A DNA stretch of 64,000 nt, taken from NCBI GenBank assembly GCA_944349905.1, contig CALVNR010000004.1:1-64000 (forward strand). Reading direction: 5' to 3'. The position numbers were made by a program, and so were the translations under genes. Below, in pieces: positions 44,423 through 53,067 of the stretch. Origin of the DNA: an uncultured Clostridia bacterium (GTDB lineage: Bacteria > Bacillota > Clostridia > Christensenellales > UBA1242). How positions within the stretch are numbered: position 1 is the stretch's first letter; each line of letters begins with the position of its first letter. A model generated the notes under the pieces. It saw nothing but the letters and a program-made list of their open reading frames with translations, was not told the DNA's origin and did not search any database.

Positions 44423-45271
44423 TTAAAACAATCTTAATTGCAATTTAAGTTTTGAATTATCACAAACAGCAATACCTAAAAACTGATTTTCAAAGTAAAC
44501 TTTGACTTTCCCGTTACATTTTGTATCAATTTGCTCACCATTTGACAATTTTTCAAATTCTTTAAAAGAAATTGTAGTTTGTGGGTAATCAAATAAAATG
44601 TCTGGTTTTACAATGCTATAATTACCATTTTCAATATCAGTAATCGTATATGCATCTTTCAAATTGAAAATGCCACATTTAGTGCGTATTATGTTCAACA
44701 TAACACCACATGTTGAAAGTTCATTTGCAATGTCCCTGCAAAAAGAACGAATATATGTCCCGCTAGAACAATAAACTTTAAATTTGAAAGTATTTTTTTC
44801 AACTTTTTCTAAAAGTTGCAAATCATAAATAGTTATTTCTTTTGGTTTTAAATCAGCCTGTTTACCATCTCTTGCCAACTGATATGCTTTTTTTCCACTT
44901 ATTTTTTTTGCACTATATTGTGGGGGCATTTGCATTTGTTTTCCAACAAATTTTTCAATAACTTTTTTTACATCGTCAATTTCTAAATTCAATTTTTCAT
45001 CTTCCGTTGTTAACGGACCTTCTAAATCAAGAGTTAAAGAAGTTTGTCCAAATTTAAAAGTAGTTATATATTCTTTATCTTTTTCTAAAAATAGTTCAAA
45101 CAATTTTGTCGCTTTATTTAATGTAATTGGTAAAAGTCCTTCACCCAGAACATCTAGTGTACCCAAATGTCCTGCTTTTTTTGCATTAAGTAAGTATTTA
45201 ACTTTGTTTACTACTTTATTTGAAGATATTCCTCTTTCTTTGTTAATTAAAATTATTGCACTATCTTGCAT
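44423..45271 (-). CDS. truB: tRNA pseudouridine-55 synthase TruB
   Basis: 282 aa. It makes pseudouridine 55 in the T loop of tRNA. Motifs are NKERGISSNKVVNKVKYLLNAKKAGHLGTLDVLGEGLLPI (catalytic Asp in GTLDVLGEG), PPQYSAKKISGKKAYQLAR and SSGTYIRSFCRDIA. The usual GTLDPxAxG is GTLDVLGEG. The C-terminal PUA-like region is short. It is the end of the nusA-infB operon, as is typical. Confidence 0.95.
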   Translation of the reverse strand: MQDSAIILINKERGISSNKVVNKVKYLLNAKKAGHLGTLDVLGEGLLPITLNKATKLFELFLEKDKEYITTFKFGQTSLTLDLEGPLTTEDEKLNLEIDDVKKVIEKFVGKQMQMPPQYSAKKISGKKAYQLARDGKQADLKPKEITIYDLQLLEKVEKNTFKFKVYCSSGTYIRSFCRDIANELSTCGVMLNIIRTKCGIFNLKDAYTITDIENGNYSIVKPDILFDYPQTTISFKEFEKLSNGEQIDTKCNGKVKVYFENQFLGIAVCDNSKLKLQLRLF

Positions 45272-46258
45272 TTAAACCTCAGTTTTATTTGATTTTTTTA
45301 AGTAGTTATTTATTTCCTTAATAACCATATTTTTTATTTTATGTATATTCGGTTTTGTTTCAGAAAGTTTGCAAGCACAAGCGTAAAGATGACCACCTCC
45401 TCCAAGTCTTTCAGCCACTTCACGCATTGGAAAACCTTCTTTTGACCTAAATGATACATAATAAATATTAGGTTCTTTTTCTATTATTGAAAAAGCAATT
45501 TTAACCTTATCAAACTTAATTAATTGATTGCTTATATGAAAATCTTTTGGGTCTGCTTTTAATTCTTTTATGTCATTTTGTGTTACTAGGCAATAAGCTA
45601 TATTTTTTGTAAAAACAATATTGTTTAAAACAAACTTTTTTATATTTAAATCTTTTATACTTGAAGACTTATAAAACATTTCATTAAATTTTTCAGTATT
45701 TGCACCCAATTTTTTAAGATTACCAGCCACAATAAAAGAATTTGTATTTGTATTACTATTAACAAAAGACCCTGTGTCTGCTGATAAACCTGCGTACAAA
45801 ACAGTTGCAATTTTAATATCAATTTTTATTTTTAGTTTTTGTATAAATTCATAAACCATTTCTGCGCATGAACTATAATTAGAGTCTATAAAATTATATT
45901 TTCCAATCATACCTAAATTTTTGTGGTGGTCTATAACAAAGGAATTTGTTTGAGTTGTAAATAATTCTGGGCACATAGTTCTATCCAATACGGGAGTGTC
46001 AACGCTAATAAAAAAATCATAATCAGATTTATTAAATTTGTTTTTAAAACAATTTTCGCCATAAAAAAGCAGTGCTTTGTCTGATAACTTTTCATTTATT
46101 ATGTAATCACTTTCTATGTTAATTTTGTTCAAAGCATATTTTAAAGAAAGAGCAGAACTTATTGCGTCAAAATCTGGTTCTGTATGCGCAAAAATTGCTA
46201 CTCTTTTTGATTTTTTTATTTGTTTAATTAGTTTCTTTAAATTTTTAATCTTCATCAT
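45272..46258 (-). CDS. nrnA: DHH/DHHA1 phosphoesterase (NrnA-like)
   Basis: 328 aa. It degrades short RNA or dinucleotides and 3'-phosphoadenosine phosphate. The DHH motifs are TEPDFDAISSALSL, VDTPV, FVIDHHKNLG and GLSADTGSF. The C-terminal DHHA1 domain has GGGGHLYACAC. GAGGA precedes an ATG-ATG start that overlaps the rbfA end. The rbfA-nrnA-truB order is standard for Firmicutes. Confidence 0.93.
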   Translation of the reverse strand: MMKIKNLKKLIKQIKKSKRVAIFAHTEPDFDAISSALSLKYALNKINIESDYIINEKLSDKALLFYGENCFKNKFNKSDYDFFISVDTPVLDRTMCPELFTTQTNSFVIDHHKNLGMIGKYNFIDSNYSSCAEMVYEFIQKLKIKIDIKIATVLYAGLSADTGSFVNSNTNTNSFIVAGNLKKLGANTEKFNEMFYKSSSIKDLNIKKFVLNNIVFTKNIAYCLVTQNDIKELKADPKDFHISNQLIKFDKVKIAFSIIEKEPNIYYVSFRSKEGFPMREVAERLGGGGHLYACACKLSETKPNIHKIKNMVIKEINNYLKKSNKTEV

Positions 46259-46613
46259 TATCCTCTTTTGGAATATTTAATGTTTTTAAAATTTCGTTGA
46301 TTCTAATTGTTGCACTTGTTCCTTTATCTACCACAAATTGAAGTTTTGGCATATATGGCATATCAACCATGTTTGCGAGTTCTCTTTTTATAAAACCTTC
46401 CGATTTTTGCAAAATCTTTATTGTATTTTTTAACTCTTCTTCATTATCGTTATCTAATGCTATTTTTATTTTGCAAAATTGAAAATCAGGAGTCAAATTT
46501 ACTTCGCTTACATAAATAAAAGGAGATAATCTTGGGTCATTCATTTTATTTTGAATTATATTTGATATACTCTTTTGTAATTGACTGTTTGCCCTTTCAA
46601 ATCTGTTTGACAT
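46245..46613 (-). CDS. rbfA: Ribosome-binding factor A
   Basis: 122 aa, single KH-like domain, needed for late 16S maturation and cold growth. NRFERANSQLQKSISNIIQNKMNDPRLSPFIYVSEVNLTPDFQFCKIKIALDND and the C-terminal MPKLQFVVDKG block are typical. GGAG precedes the ATG. Confidence 0.95.
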   Translation of the reverse strand: MSNRFERANSQLQKSISNIIQNKMNDPRLSPFIYVSEVNLTPDFQFCKIKIALDNDNEEELKNTIKILQKSEGFIKRELANMVDMPYMPKLQFVVDKGTSATIRINEILKTLNIPKEDNDED

Positions 46614-46636
46614 AATTTTATCTCCTTTTAATTTAT

Positions 46637-49141
46637 TTAAACTCTTTTTACAACCTCTTTTACGTAAAATTCTATAATGTCACCTTCTTTAAAGTCAATA
46701 TTATCATGAAGCTTTATACCACATTCAAAGCCTTTGGCAACCTCTGCTTTTTCATCTTTTACAATTTTTAATGAATCAACAGTTGTTTTTCCTATTTCTT
46801 CATTTTCTCTTAAAATTCTAGCAACGCTATTTCTTGTGACTTTGCCATCTTTAACATAACTTCCTGCAACCTTTCCAGCTGATGAAAGTTTAAAGACAAC
46901 TCTAATTTCAGCACTTCCTATATATTTTTCTTCATACTTAACACTAAGCATTCCATTTATAGAATTTGTTATATCATCAATAACAGCGTAAATTATATTG
47001 TAATCTTTAATTTCAATTTTTAAACTATCTGCAATAGATTGAGCTTTTGCTGATATTTTTTGATTAAAGTTTATTACAACAGAATTTGTTGTTTGTGCAA
47101 GAACTATATCACTTTCTGTTATTGCACCTGTAGCACTATGAACAATATTTACTTTTGCTTCTTCATTTCTTATAGCAAGTAACGCAGCTTTTAAAGCTTC
47201 AACAGAGCCCATAGTATCAGCTTTTAAGATAATATTAAGATTTTTAAGTGAACCTTCTTGAACTCTATTCATAAAAGTATCAAGTGTAACACCAGATGAT
47301 TGTTTTGCTCTTTCCTTTTTAATTCTGTCTATTCTTTCTTGAATAACTTGTTTTGATAAGTTTTCAGCAAGGCCATATATTTCTTCACCAGATGCTGGAA
47401 CCTCATTTAAACCTAAAATTGAAACAGGTTTTGATGGTTCTGCTGTCTTTATTGATTTGCCATGGTCATCAAACATTGCCCTAACTTTACCGTAAGTTAG
47501 TCCAGACATGATAGAATCGCCAACATGTAAAGTTCCATTTTGAACTATAATATTTGCAACAGGCCCTTTGTTTTTATCAAGTTCTGATTCAATAACAACA
47601 CCAACTGCCATTTTATTTGGATTTGCTTTTAATTCTTGCATTTCTGCAACCAACAATATAGTTTGTTTTAAATCATCAAGTCCTTTTCCTGTTTTGGCAG
47701 AGCAAGGAACACAAATTGTATCTCCACCCCATTCTTCTGGTAAAACATTATTTTCAGCAAGTTGTTGTTTTACTCTATCAATGTTTGCTTCTGGCTTATC
47801 AATTTTGTTTATAGCAACTATCATTGGACAATTTGCAGCTTTTATATGATTTATTGCTTCTACTGTCTGTGGCATTATACCATCATCAGCAGCAACAACC
47901 AATATTGCAATGTCAGTGGCTTTTGCTCCTCTTGCACGCATTTGAGTAAAAGCTGCGTGTCCAGGAGTGTCTATAAATGTTATTTTTTCGCCGTTAAAAC
48001 TTATTTGGTATGCGCCAATACTTTGAGTTATGCCACCGGCTTCTCCACTTACAACATTTGTATTTCTAAAAGCATCTAGAAGAGATGTTTTTCCATGGTC
48101 AACATGTCCCATAACTGCAACGATTGGAGGTCTTTTTACCAAATTTATATCGTCTTCATTATCGTTTGCTTTTTCAAGCAATTTTTCTTCATATGACTTT
48201 TCTGCTTTTAATTCAAGCGTAATTCCAAAATCGCTAGCAACCAATTCTGCTGTTTCAAAATCAATAGTTGAGTTTATCGTTGCCATAATTCCAAGCAACA
48301 TTAATTTTTTAACAATTTCGTTTACAGGCTTTCCTATTTTTTCGCTAAATTCTTTTACTGTAAATTCTTTTGATGTTATAACAGCATGAGTAATTACTGT
48401 TATATTTTTATTTTCATTTTCCTTTTTCTTCTTTACAACACTTTTTCTTGAACCATAAGAAATTTCTTCAAATCCATTTTCATCTTCAATAAAAATATTG
48501 TTTTTTCTACTTGACTGCCCACCTTTTTTATTTTGTGGTTTTTTGTCTTCATTTGAAGTTGAATGTTTTTGTGCAAATTTTGCTTTATTTGCAAAATTTC
48601 TTTCTGCTTTTAGGTCTATTTCTGGCATATCATTGTTTGCAAAGGAACGGAAGTTGTTTGTTTTTGTTGATACAAAATTGTTTTGACCTTTTTTATTTTG
48701 ATTTGCCTTATTAAAAGGTGCTTTTGTATTTTGGAAATTATTGTTTTTATTAAAACCATTTTGTTTTTGATTGAAATTTTGATTTTTATTATCTCTGTTT
48801 TCTCTATTAAATGTTTGTTTTTGAGAATTGAATTTATTATTTTGATTAGGTTCAAACTTTCTAAAATTATTGTTTTGATTTAATCCGTTTGAAAAAGCAG
48901 GAGCAGTTACATTATCAATACTTTTTACATCTTGCTCTATTTCTGGCTGTTTTGCGACCTTTTTCTCTTCTTGTTTTGTTGCATTAATTTCCTGTAATTT
49001 TTTCTTTCTTTGTTGTAATTTTACAACAAAAGCATCAATGAGTGTTCTTGATTGTTTTACATCTTTTATCATCTCATTGATTATGCCTTCTTTTTGCATA
49101 TCGTGAATAATTTTTAAATTGTTTAAACCTTGATTAGCCAA
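46637..49141 (-). CDS. infB: Translation initiation factor IF-2
   Basis: 834 aa GTPase that brings fMet-tRNA to the 30S subunit. G1 is GHVDHGKTS (about residue 344), G3 DTPGHAAF, G4 NKID and the EF-Tu-like domains and C2 fMet-binding domain follow. The IF2-N domain (VITSKEFTVKEFSEKIGKPVNEIVKKLMLLGIMATIN) lies near 247-285. The segment at about 80-170 is extremely Asn- and Gln-rich with short repeats (NQNNNFR, NQNNKFN, NQKQNGFN), unlike the usual Ala/Pro/Lys-rich linker. GGAG precedes the ATG. Confidence 0.96.
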   Translation of the reverse strand: MANQGLNNLKIIHDMQKEGIINEMIKDVKQSRTLIDAFVVKLQQRKKKLQEINATKQEEKKVAKQPEIEQDVKSIDNVTAPAFSNGLNQNNNFRKFEPNQNNKFNSQKQTFNRENRDNKNQNFNQKQNGFNKNNNFQNTKAPFNKANQNKKGQNNFVSTKTNNFRSFANNDMPEIDLKAERNFANKAKFAQKHSTSNEDKKPQNKKGGQSSRKNNIFIEDENGFEEISYGSRKSVVKKKKENENKNITVITHAVITSKEFTVKEFSEKIGKPVNEIVKKLMLLGIMATINSTIDFETAELVASDFGITLELKAEKSYEEKLLEKANDNEDDINLVKRPPIVAVMGHVDHGKTSLLDAFRNTNVVSGEAGGITQSIGAYQISFNGEKITFIDTPGHAAFTQMRARGAKATDIAILVVAADDGIMPQTVEAINHIKAANCPMIVAINKIDKPEANIDRVKQQLAENNVLPEEWGGDTICVPCSAKTGKGLDDLKQTILLVAEMQELKANPNKMAVGVVIESELDKNKGPVANIIVQNGTLHVGDSIMSGLTYGKVRAMFDDHGKSIKTAEPSKPVSILGLNEVPASGEEIYGLAENLSKQVIQERIDRIKKERAKQSSGVTLDTFMNRVQEGSLKNLNIILKADTMGSVEALKAALLAIRNEEAKVNIVHSATGAITESDIVLAQTTNSVVINFNQKISAKAQSIADSLKIEIKDYNIIYAVIDDITNSINGMLSVKYEEKYIGSAEIRVVFKLSSAGKVAGSYVKDGKVTRNSVARILRENEEIGKTTVDSLKIVKDEKAEVAKGFECGIKLHDNIDFKEGDIIEFYVKEVVKRV

Positions 49142-49152
49142 ATTAATCTCCT

Positions 49153-49443
49153 TTAATTCTCATTTATAATATTATTTATGATTTCACTTAAATTTTTATT
49201 TTTTATTCCCACAATTTTGCAAGTATCAATGTCTAATATTTTACCTAAATTTTCAATTTGCAATGTGGTTATATTTCTTGTTTTTATTTTTTCTACAATT
49301 TTTAATGTGTTTTTTTGTGAAGATTTATCATACAAAACCAAATATAATTTATGTTTATAATTTTCTAATTTTTCTCCACCTATCACTAAATAGTTTGCTT
49401 TCTTACAAATATTCAAATAACTTTTAAGTTTATCTATTTGCAA
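49153..49443 (-). CDS. YlxQ, L7Ae-like RNA-binding protein
   Basis: 96 aa, L7Ae/L30e fold: LKSYLNICKKANYLVIGGEKL, LVLYDKSSQKNTLKIVEKIK and LGKILDIDTCKIVGIKNKNLSEIINNII. The family binds kink-turn RNA and lies between ylxR and infB in Firmicutes, as here. Its ATG overlaps the end of ylxR by 14 nt. Confidence 0.88.
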   Translation of the reverse strand: MQIDKLKSYLNICKKANYLVIGGEKLENYKHKLYLVLYDKSSQKNTLKIVEKIKTRNITTLQIENLGKILDIDTCKIVGIKNKNLSEIINNIINEN

Positions 49444-49687
49444 AATCTTCCTCCAAATTTTTATAGATAGCTTCGTCTATATTTGTTTTAAATGTTTTGT
49501 TTAAAAGTTTTTGCTTTTGCAACTTTTGTAAGCATTCTGCATTTTTACAAACATATGCTCCACGACCATTTTGTTTTCCAGTTGAATCAATAAAAACTTG
49601 TCCTTCTTTATTTTTTACAATTCTAACTAAATCTTTTTTATCAAACATATTTTTGCAAGCCAAACACATTCTCAACTTTTCTTTCAT
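49430..49687 (-). CDS. YlxR-family RNA-binding protein
   Basis: 85 aa. MCLACKNMFDKKDLVRIVKNKEGQVFIDSTGKQNGRGAYVCKNAECLQKLQKQKLLNKTFK matches the YlxR (DUF448) pattern, with the hallmark GRGAYVC. It is a predicted RNA-binding protein reported to influence transcription and, in some species, RNase P. Between nusA and ylxQ. Confidence 0.93.
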   Translation of the reverse strand: MKEKLRMCLACKNMFDKKDLVRIVKNKEGQVFIDSTGKQNGRGAYVCKNAECLQKLQKQKLLNKTFKTNIDEAIYKNLEEDFANR

Positions 49688-49716
49688 ACAGTCCTCATAA
49701 ACTATTTTTAATTTTA

Positions 49717-50874
49717 TTATTCATCATCACCTATTGGTGTAAGGTCTTCAAGTTCTTCTAAGTCTCCCAAAGTATCAAATGAATCATCACTAAGTTCAGT
49801 TAATTCATATTCAGTGTCTTTCTTGACATTTGTAGAAAGAGCGCTTTCAGATTTAACTTCAATTTTCCATCCTGTAAGTCTAGCAGCTAAACGAACGTTT
49901 TGCCCATTTTTACCAATTGCAAGTGAAAGCTTGTCGTCTGGGACTATTACTCGAGATGCTTTCAAACTTTCATTAGTTTCAACACTCAAAACTTTTGCTG
50001 GACTTAAAGCCCTTGCAATATATTCAAGTGGATCTTCTGTAAATTCAATTAAGTCTATTTTTTCTCCATTTAATTCAGATACAATTGTATCAATTCTTTG
50101 ACCATGGAATCCTACACATGTTCCAATAGGGTCAATGTTTGGTTTTGAAGTGTATACAGAAACTTTTGTTCTATTTCCTGGGTCACGAGCAATATTTTTT
50201 ATTGAAATTTCTCCATTTGCTATTTCAGGAATTTCCAATTCAAAAAGTTTTCTAACAAAACCTATGTTGCTTCTTGTTACTTGAATTTGTGTTCCTTTGA
50301 AAGAGTCTTTAATTTTTTTCACATAAACTTTTACTCTGTCGCCAACATTAAATTTCTCACCAGGAATTTGGTCATTTGGAAGCATTACACCTTCTGTATG
50401 AGAATTTGAGATTTGAACATATACAGTTCCGTTATCTATTCTTTTTACAATAGTTGTAAGAAGTTCGTCCTCTTTTTCAGAAAGTTCGTTAAGAGCATTT
50501 TGTCTTTCCATTTCTTTCAATTTTTGCATTACTACTTGTTTTGCAGTTTGTGCAGCAATTCTACCAAATTCTTTTGTTGACTCTTCTGTTTGAACAATAT
50601 CACCTATTTTGAAAGATTTTTTTATTAATCTTGCTTCTGCAAGTGAAATTTCTTTGTCTGGGTCTTCTACTTGGTCAACAATTGTTTTGTATGAATAAAT
50701 TTTTATAGTGTTTTTTTCTGGATTTAATTTTACCATTGCACTCTTAGCTTCACCATACATTTTTTTGTATGCAGAAGTTAATGCTGTTTCAAGAGTTTGT
50801 ATAAAAACTTCTTTATCTATTTTCTTTTCTGCTTGTAAATCATCTAATGCTTGAAAAAAATCTTTATTAATCAT
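49717..50874 (-). CDS. nusA: Transcription elongation factor NusA
   Basis: 385 aa. The N-terminal RNA-polymerase-binding domain (1-125, INKDFFQALDDLQAEKKIDKEVFIQTLETAL) is followed by S1 (135-200), KH1 (FVRKLFELEIPEIANGEISIKNIARDPGNRTKVSVYT) and KH2 (SRVIVPDDKLSLAIGKNGQNVRLAARLTGWKIEVKSE). The acidic tail is short. The longer frame to 50916 overlaps rimP; the ATG at 50874 has AAGGAG. Confidence 0.96.
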   Translation of the reverse strand: MINKDFFQALDDLQAEKKIDKEVFIQTLETALTSAYKKMYGEAKSAMVKLNPEKNTIKIYSYKTIVDQVEDPDKEISLAEARLIKKSFKIGDIVQTEESTKEFGRIAAQTAKQVVMQKLKEMERQNALNELSEKEDELLTTIVKRIDNGTVYVQISNSHTEGVMLPNDQIPGEKFNVGDRVKVYVKKIKDSFKGTQIQVTRSNIGFVRKLFELEIPEIANGEISIKNIARDPGNRTKVSVYTSKPNIDPIGTCVGFHGQRIDTIVSELNGEKIDLIEFTEDPLEYIARALSPAKVLSVETNESLKASRVIVPDDKLSLAIGKNGQNVRLAARLTGWKIEVKSESALSTNVKKDTEYELTELSDDSFDTLGDLEELEDLTPIGDDE

Positions 50875-50884
50875 TTTTATCTCC

Positions 50885-51376
50885 TTAAAATTTAATAATT
50901 GGCACAATATGTGCAATCTTTGTTTTTTCTAATGATATAGTTTGTTCGTTGGTTAGTTTTTTATTTTTCTTATTTGCAATGAGTTTTATGGTAATACTAT
51001 TTTCATCAAAAGATTTTAAAATACCATCAAAATTTTTGCAACCATCAACTTTGCTAAATAAAGTTATAGAAATTTCTTTTTCCAAATTTCTTTGCAAATC
51101 TTTGTCAGTTTTTAAAGGTCTGTCAATACCTGGTGAACTAACATTCAAAATGTAAGGTTGCCCTTCTGTTGGATCTAGTTCTTCAAGCACATCATCTATG
51201 GCTTTACTTACAATTTCGCAATCTTTTATATCTATACCTTTCTCGTTGTCAATATAAAAAGTCAAATTCATACCATCTGATTTTTTTGTATATTCTACTT
51301 CAACAACATCATAGCCCAAATTATTGATAATAGGCGAAATTTTTTCTTCACAAATAAGTTTTACTTTACTTGCCAA
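50885..51376 (-). CDS. rimP: Ribosome maturation factor RimP
   Basis: 163 aa. Needed for 30S maturation. N-terminal domain LGYDVVEVEYTKKSDGMNLTFYIDNEKGIDIKDCEIVSKAIDDVLEELDP and the SSPGIDRPLKTDKDLQRN block are the family pattern. It starts with TTG behind GAGGAGG. It opens the rimP-nusA-ylxR-ylxQ-infB-rbfA-nrnA-truB operon. Confidence 0.94.
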   Translation of the reverse strand: MASKVKLICEEKISPIINNLGYDVVEVEYTKKSDGMNLTFYIDNEKGIDIKDCEIVSKAIDDVLEELDPTEGQPYILNVSSPGIDRPLKTDKDLQRNLEKEISITLFSKVDGCKNFDGILKSFDENSITIKLIANKKNKKLTNEQTISLEKTKIAHIVPIIKF

Positions 51377-51402
51377 AACAACCTCCTCTATTTATGAAGC
51401 AG

Positions 51403-51435
51403 GGAGTGAACAAAATTTGCTCACTCCCCACACCA
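51403..51435 (-). other. Hairpin in the rimP leader
   Basis: GGGAGTGAGCAAA and its near complement form a long stem in the 5' leader of rimP, between promoter and TTG start. No T run follows, so it is not a terminator. It may affect mRNA stability or control of the operon. Confidence 0.5.
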
Positions 51436-51448
51436 TCTAGTCAACTAT

Positions 51449-51477
51449 ATTATAACAAATAAATAAAATAAAATCAA
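51449..51477 (-). promoter_or_regulatory. Promoter of the rimP-nusA-infB operon
   Basis: On the minus strand TTGATT (51477-51472), a 17-bp spacer and TATAAT (51454-51449). Confidence 0.75.
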
Positions 51478-51490
51478 GTATTATTATAAA

Positions 51491-53032
51491 TTATTTTTTA
51501 ATTTTGCTTAATTCTAACAAAACTTGTGCAGTCGCAAATGCATCGTTATATGCTCTATGTGCCCCTTCTAGTTTTAAACCCAAAGCATTTACAATTGTTC
51601 CTAACTTATAATTTGCAATTCTTAATCCAGAAGAACGAGCAATAATCAATGTATCAACTAATTTATTACTAAATTCAAGTCCGACATTTTCTCCTGCTTT
51701 TTTTATAAATTTAAAGTCAAAACCTATAACATTGTGTCCGGATAAAATACAGTCTTTTGTAAATTCATAAAAATCATATATGACATCATTTATGTTTGGT
51801 GCGTCTTTAACCATTTCGTCAGTTATGTTTGTTAATTTTTGAACTTCAATAGGAATAGGTTTTGATGGTTTTACAAATGTTGCAAATTTTTCAGTTATAA
51901 CTCCACTTTCAATTTTAATTGCACCAATTTCTGTTATTTCATCTTCTTCACTATTTAACCCAGTTGTTTCTATGTCAAAAACAACTATTGTATTATTGGA
52001 AACAGTTTCATTATATGTAATATTGTCTGCAAATAAAAATGATTGAGATTGTAAATGCAATTTTTCTGGAAAAACAACAGTTTTATGTGTAATGTTAATT
52101 TGATTTGACTCCTCTTCTTTTTCAATATTTTCTTTTATTGATGCCCATGACATTTTTTTTATATAATATGTTAAGTTTCCATTTAGGCCTGTGTTTATGT
52201 CACCAACACACAAAACAAGCATTCCATCTTCTAAGCTATCCATAATTTTTTCATTTGTTTTTGAAGAGAAATATACACATTCAATTTTGTTTCCATCATC
52301 TATGTTAAATGTATAAAGTGCTTTATCTTCGCCTGCCTTTTTACCTTTTTTAATTTTAAACATTTTTTTGTTTATGTTACTTAAGCATCCACTTAATATA
52401 ACTGATGTTTTTGGCTTTTTATTGTTTTTTATATATTCAGGTTCTGGTATTATATCTCCACCTATAATTTTTTTCAAAACTTCAACTTTGTATCTATCTA
52501 CTTTTTTACGAGTTTCTGGTAATAAATCAGGTGCTGTTATATCAGTAGAAATTGTATCTTCGTTGTTTGTTATTTCAATGTCAAAGTTTGCAATAAATTT
52601 TTCATTTAGAAATTTAGATATATCTATTTTTAATTCTTTTTCATCTATCATCGCCAAAATATCTTTGTTTATTTTAATGTTTATTTCAACATTCAATTCA
52701 CAAGATTTAATATCTATATTTTCTTCAAAAATATATGGCAAAAGCGATTTTTTATTGTTTTTAAAATAAAAAAGCAGTTCTCTCATAATTAAAACATTAT
52801 CAAGAAAACTCTTTTTCATTTTTATTTTTACCTTGCAATTTAATGATAAATTATTTTTTAAAAATGCTTCTATATCTTTTCTATCATTAGTGTCCAAATC
52901 TTGTTGGTTAAAAGGATATAAAAATGTAAAAGTGCACAAGTTTGCATCTTTGTCATAAACTACTTCGTATATTTTTAAAAAAGAAAATTTATTTCCAAAT
53001 GCATTGTTTAAATCATATAAAATATTATTCAT
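51491..53032 (-). CDS. PolC-derived 3'-5' exonuclease (PolC lacking PHP and polymerase)
   Basis: 513 aa. Residues 1-200 resemble the PolC N-terminal domain, 205-300 form its OB fold (TSVILSGCLSNINKKMFKIKKGKKAGEDKALYTFNIDDG) and 349-510 a DEDDh exonuclease with D353, E355 (VFDIETTGL), D439 (HNVIGFDFKF), H492 and D497 (HRAYNDAFA), all intact. The PHP part that should flank the exonuclease is reduced to about 25 residues (HKTVVFPEKLHLQSQSFLF) and the polymerase is missing. It sits in the usual polC slot between rseP and rimP and keeps no remnant downstream. It could be a stand-alone proofreader or repair exonuclease. It is probably leaderless. Confidence 0.85.
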   Translation of the reverse strand: MNNILYDLNNAFGNKFSFLKIYEVVYDKDANLCTFTFLYPFNQQDLDTNDRKDIEAFLKNNLSLNCKVKIKMKKSFLDNVLIMRELLFYFKNNKKSLLPYIFEENIDIKSCELNVEINIKINKDILAMIDEKELKIDISKFLNEKFIANFDIEITNNEDTISTDITAPDLLPETRKKVDRYKVEVLKKIIGGDIIPEPEYIKNNKKPKTSVILSGCLSNINKKMFKIKKGKKAGEDKALYTFNIDDGNKIECVYFSSKTNEKIMDSLEDGMLVLCVGDINTGLNGNLTYYIKKMSWASIKENIEKEEESNQINITHKTVVFPEKLHLQSQSFLFADNITYNETVSNNTIVVFDIETTGLNSEEDEITEIGAIKIESGVITEKFATFVKPSKPIPIEVQKLTNITDEMVKDAPNINDVIYDFYEFTKDCILSGHNVIGFDFKFIKKAGENVGLEFSNKLVDTLIIARSSGLRIANYKLGTIVNALGLKLEGAHRAYNDAFATAQVLLELSKIKK

Positions 53033-53038
53033 ACAAAA

Positions 53039-53067
53039 ATATTACAACAAAAAGTGTAAAATGTCAA
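53039..53067 (-). promoter_or_regulatory. Promoter of the PolC-derived exonuclease gene, leaderless type
   Basis: On the minus strand TTGACA (53067-53062), a 17-bp spacer and TAATAT (53044-53039) end 6 nt before the ATG. The promoter lies over the 3' end of rseP, and no ribosome binding site is present. Confidence 0.7.

Noticed and set aside
47568..48714. Plus-strand frames opposite infB
   Set aside because: They are shadows of the infB coding strand, without ribosome binding sites or recognisable domains.
51403..51435. Rho-independent terminator before rimP
   Set aside because: The stem is strong but no T run follows on either strand.
51377..51490. Remnant of the PolC polymerase domain after the exonuclease
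   Set aside because: The gap is only 114 bp and contains the rimP promoter and a hairpin; no polymerase codons are seen in any frame.
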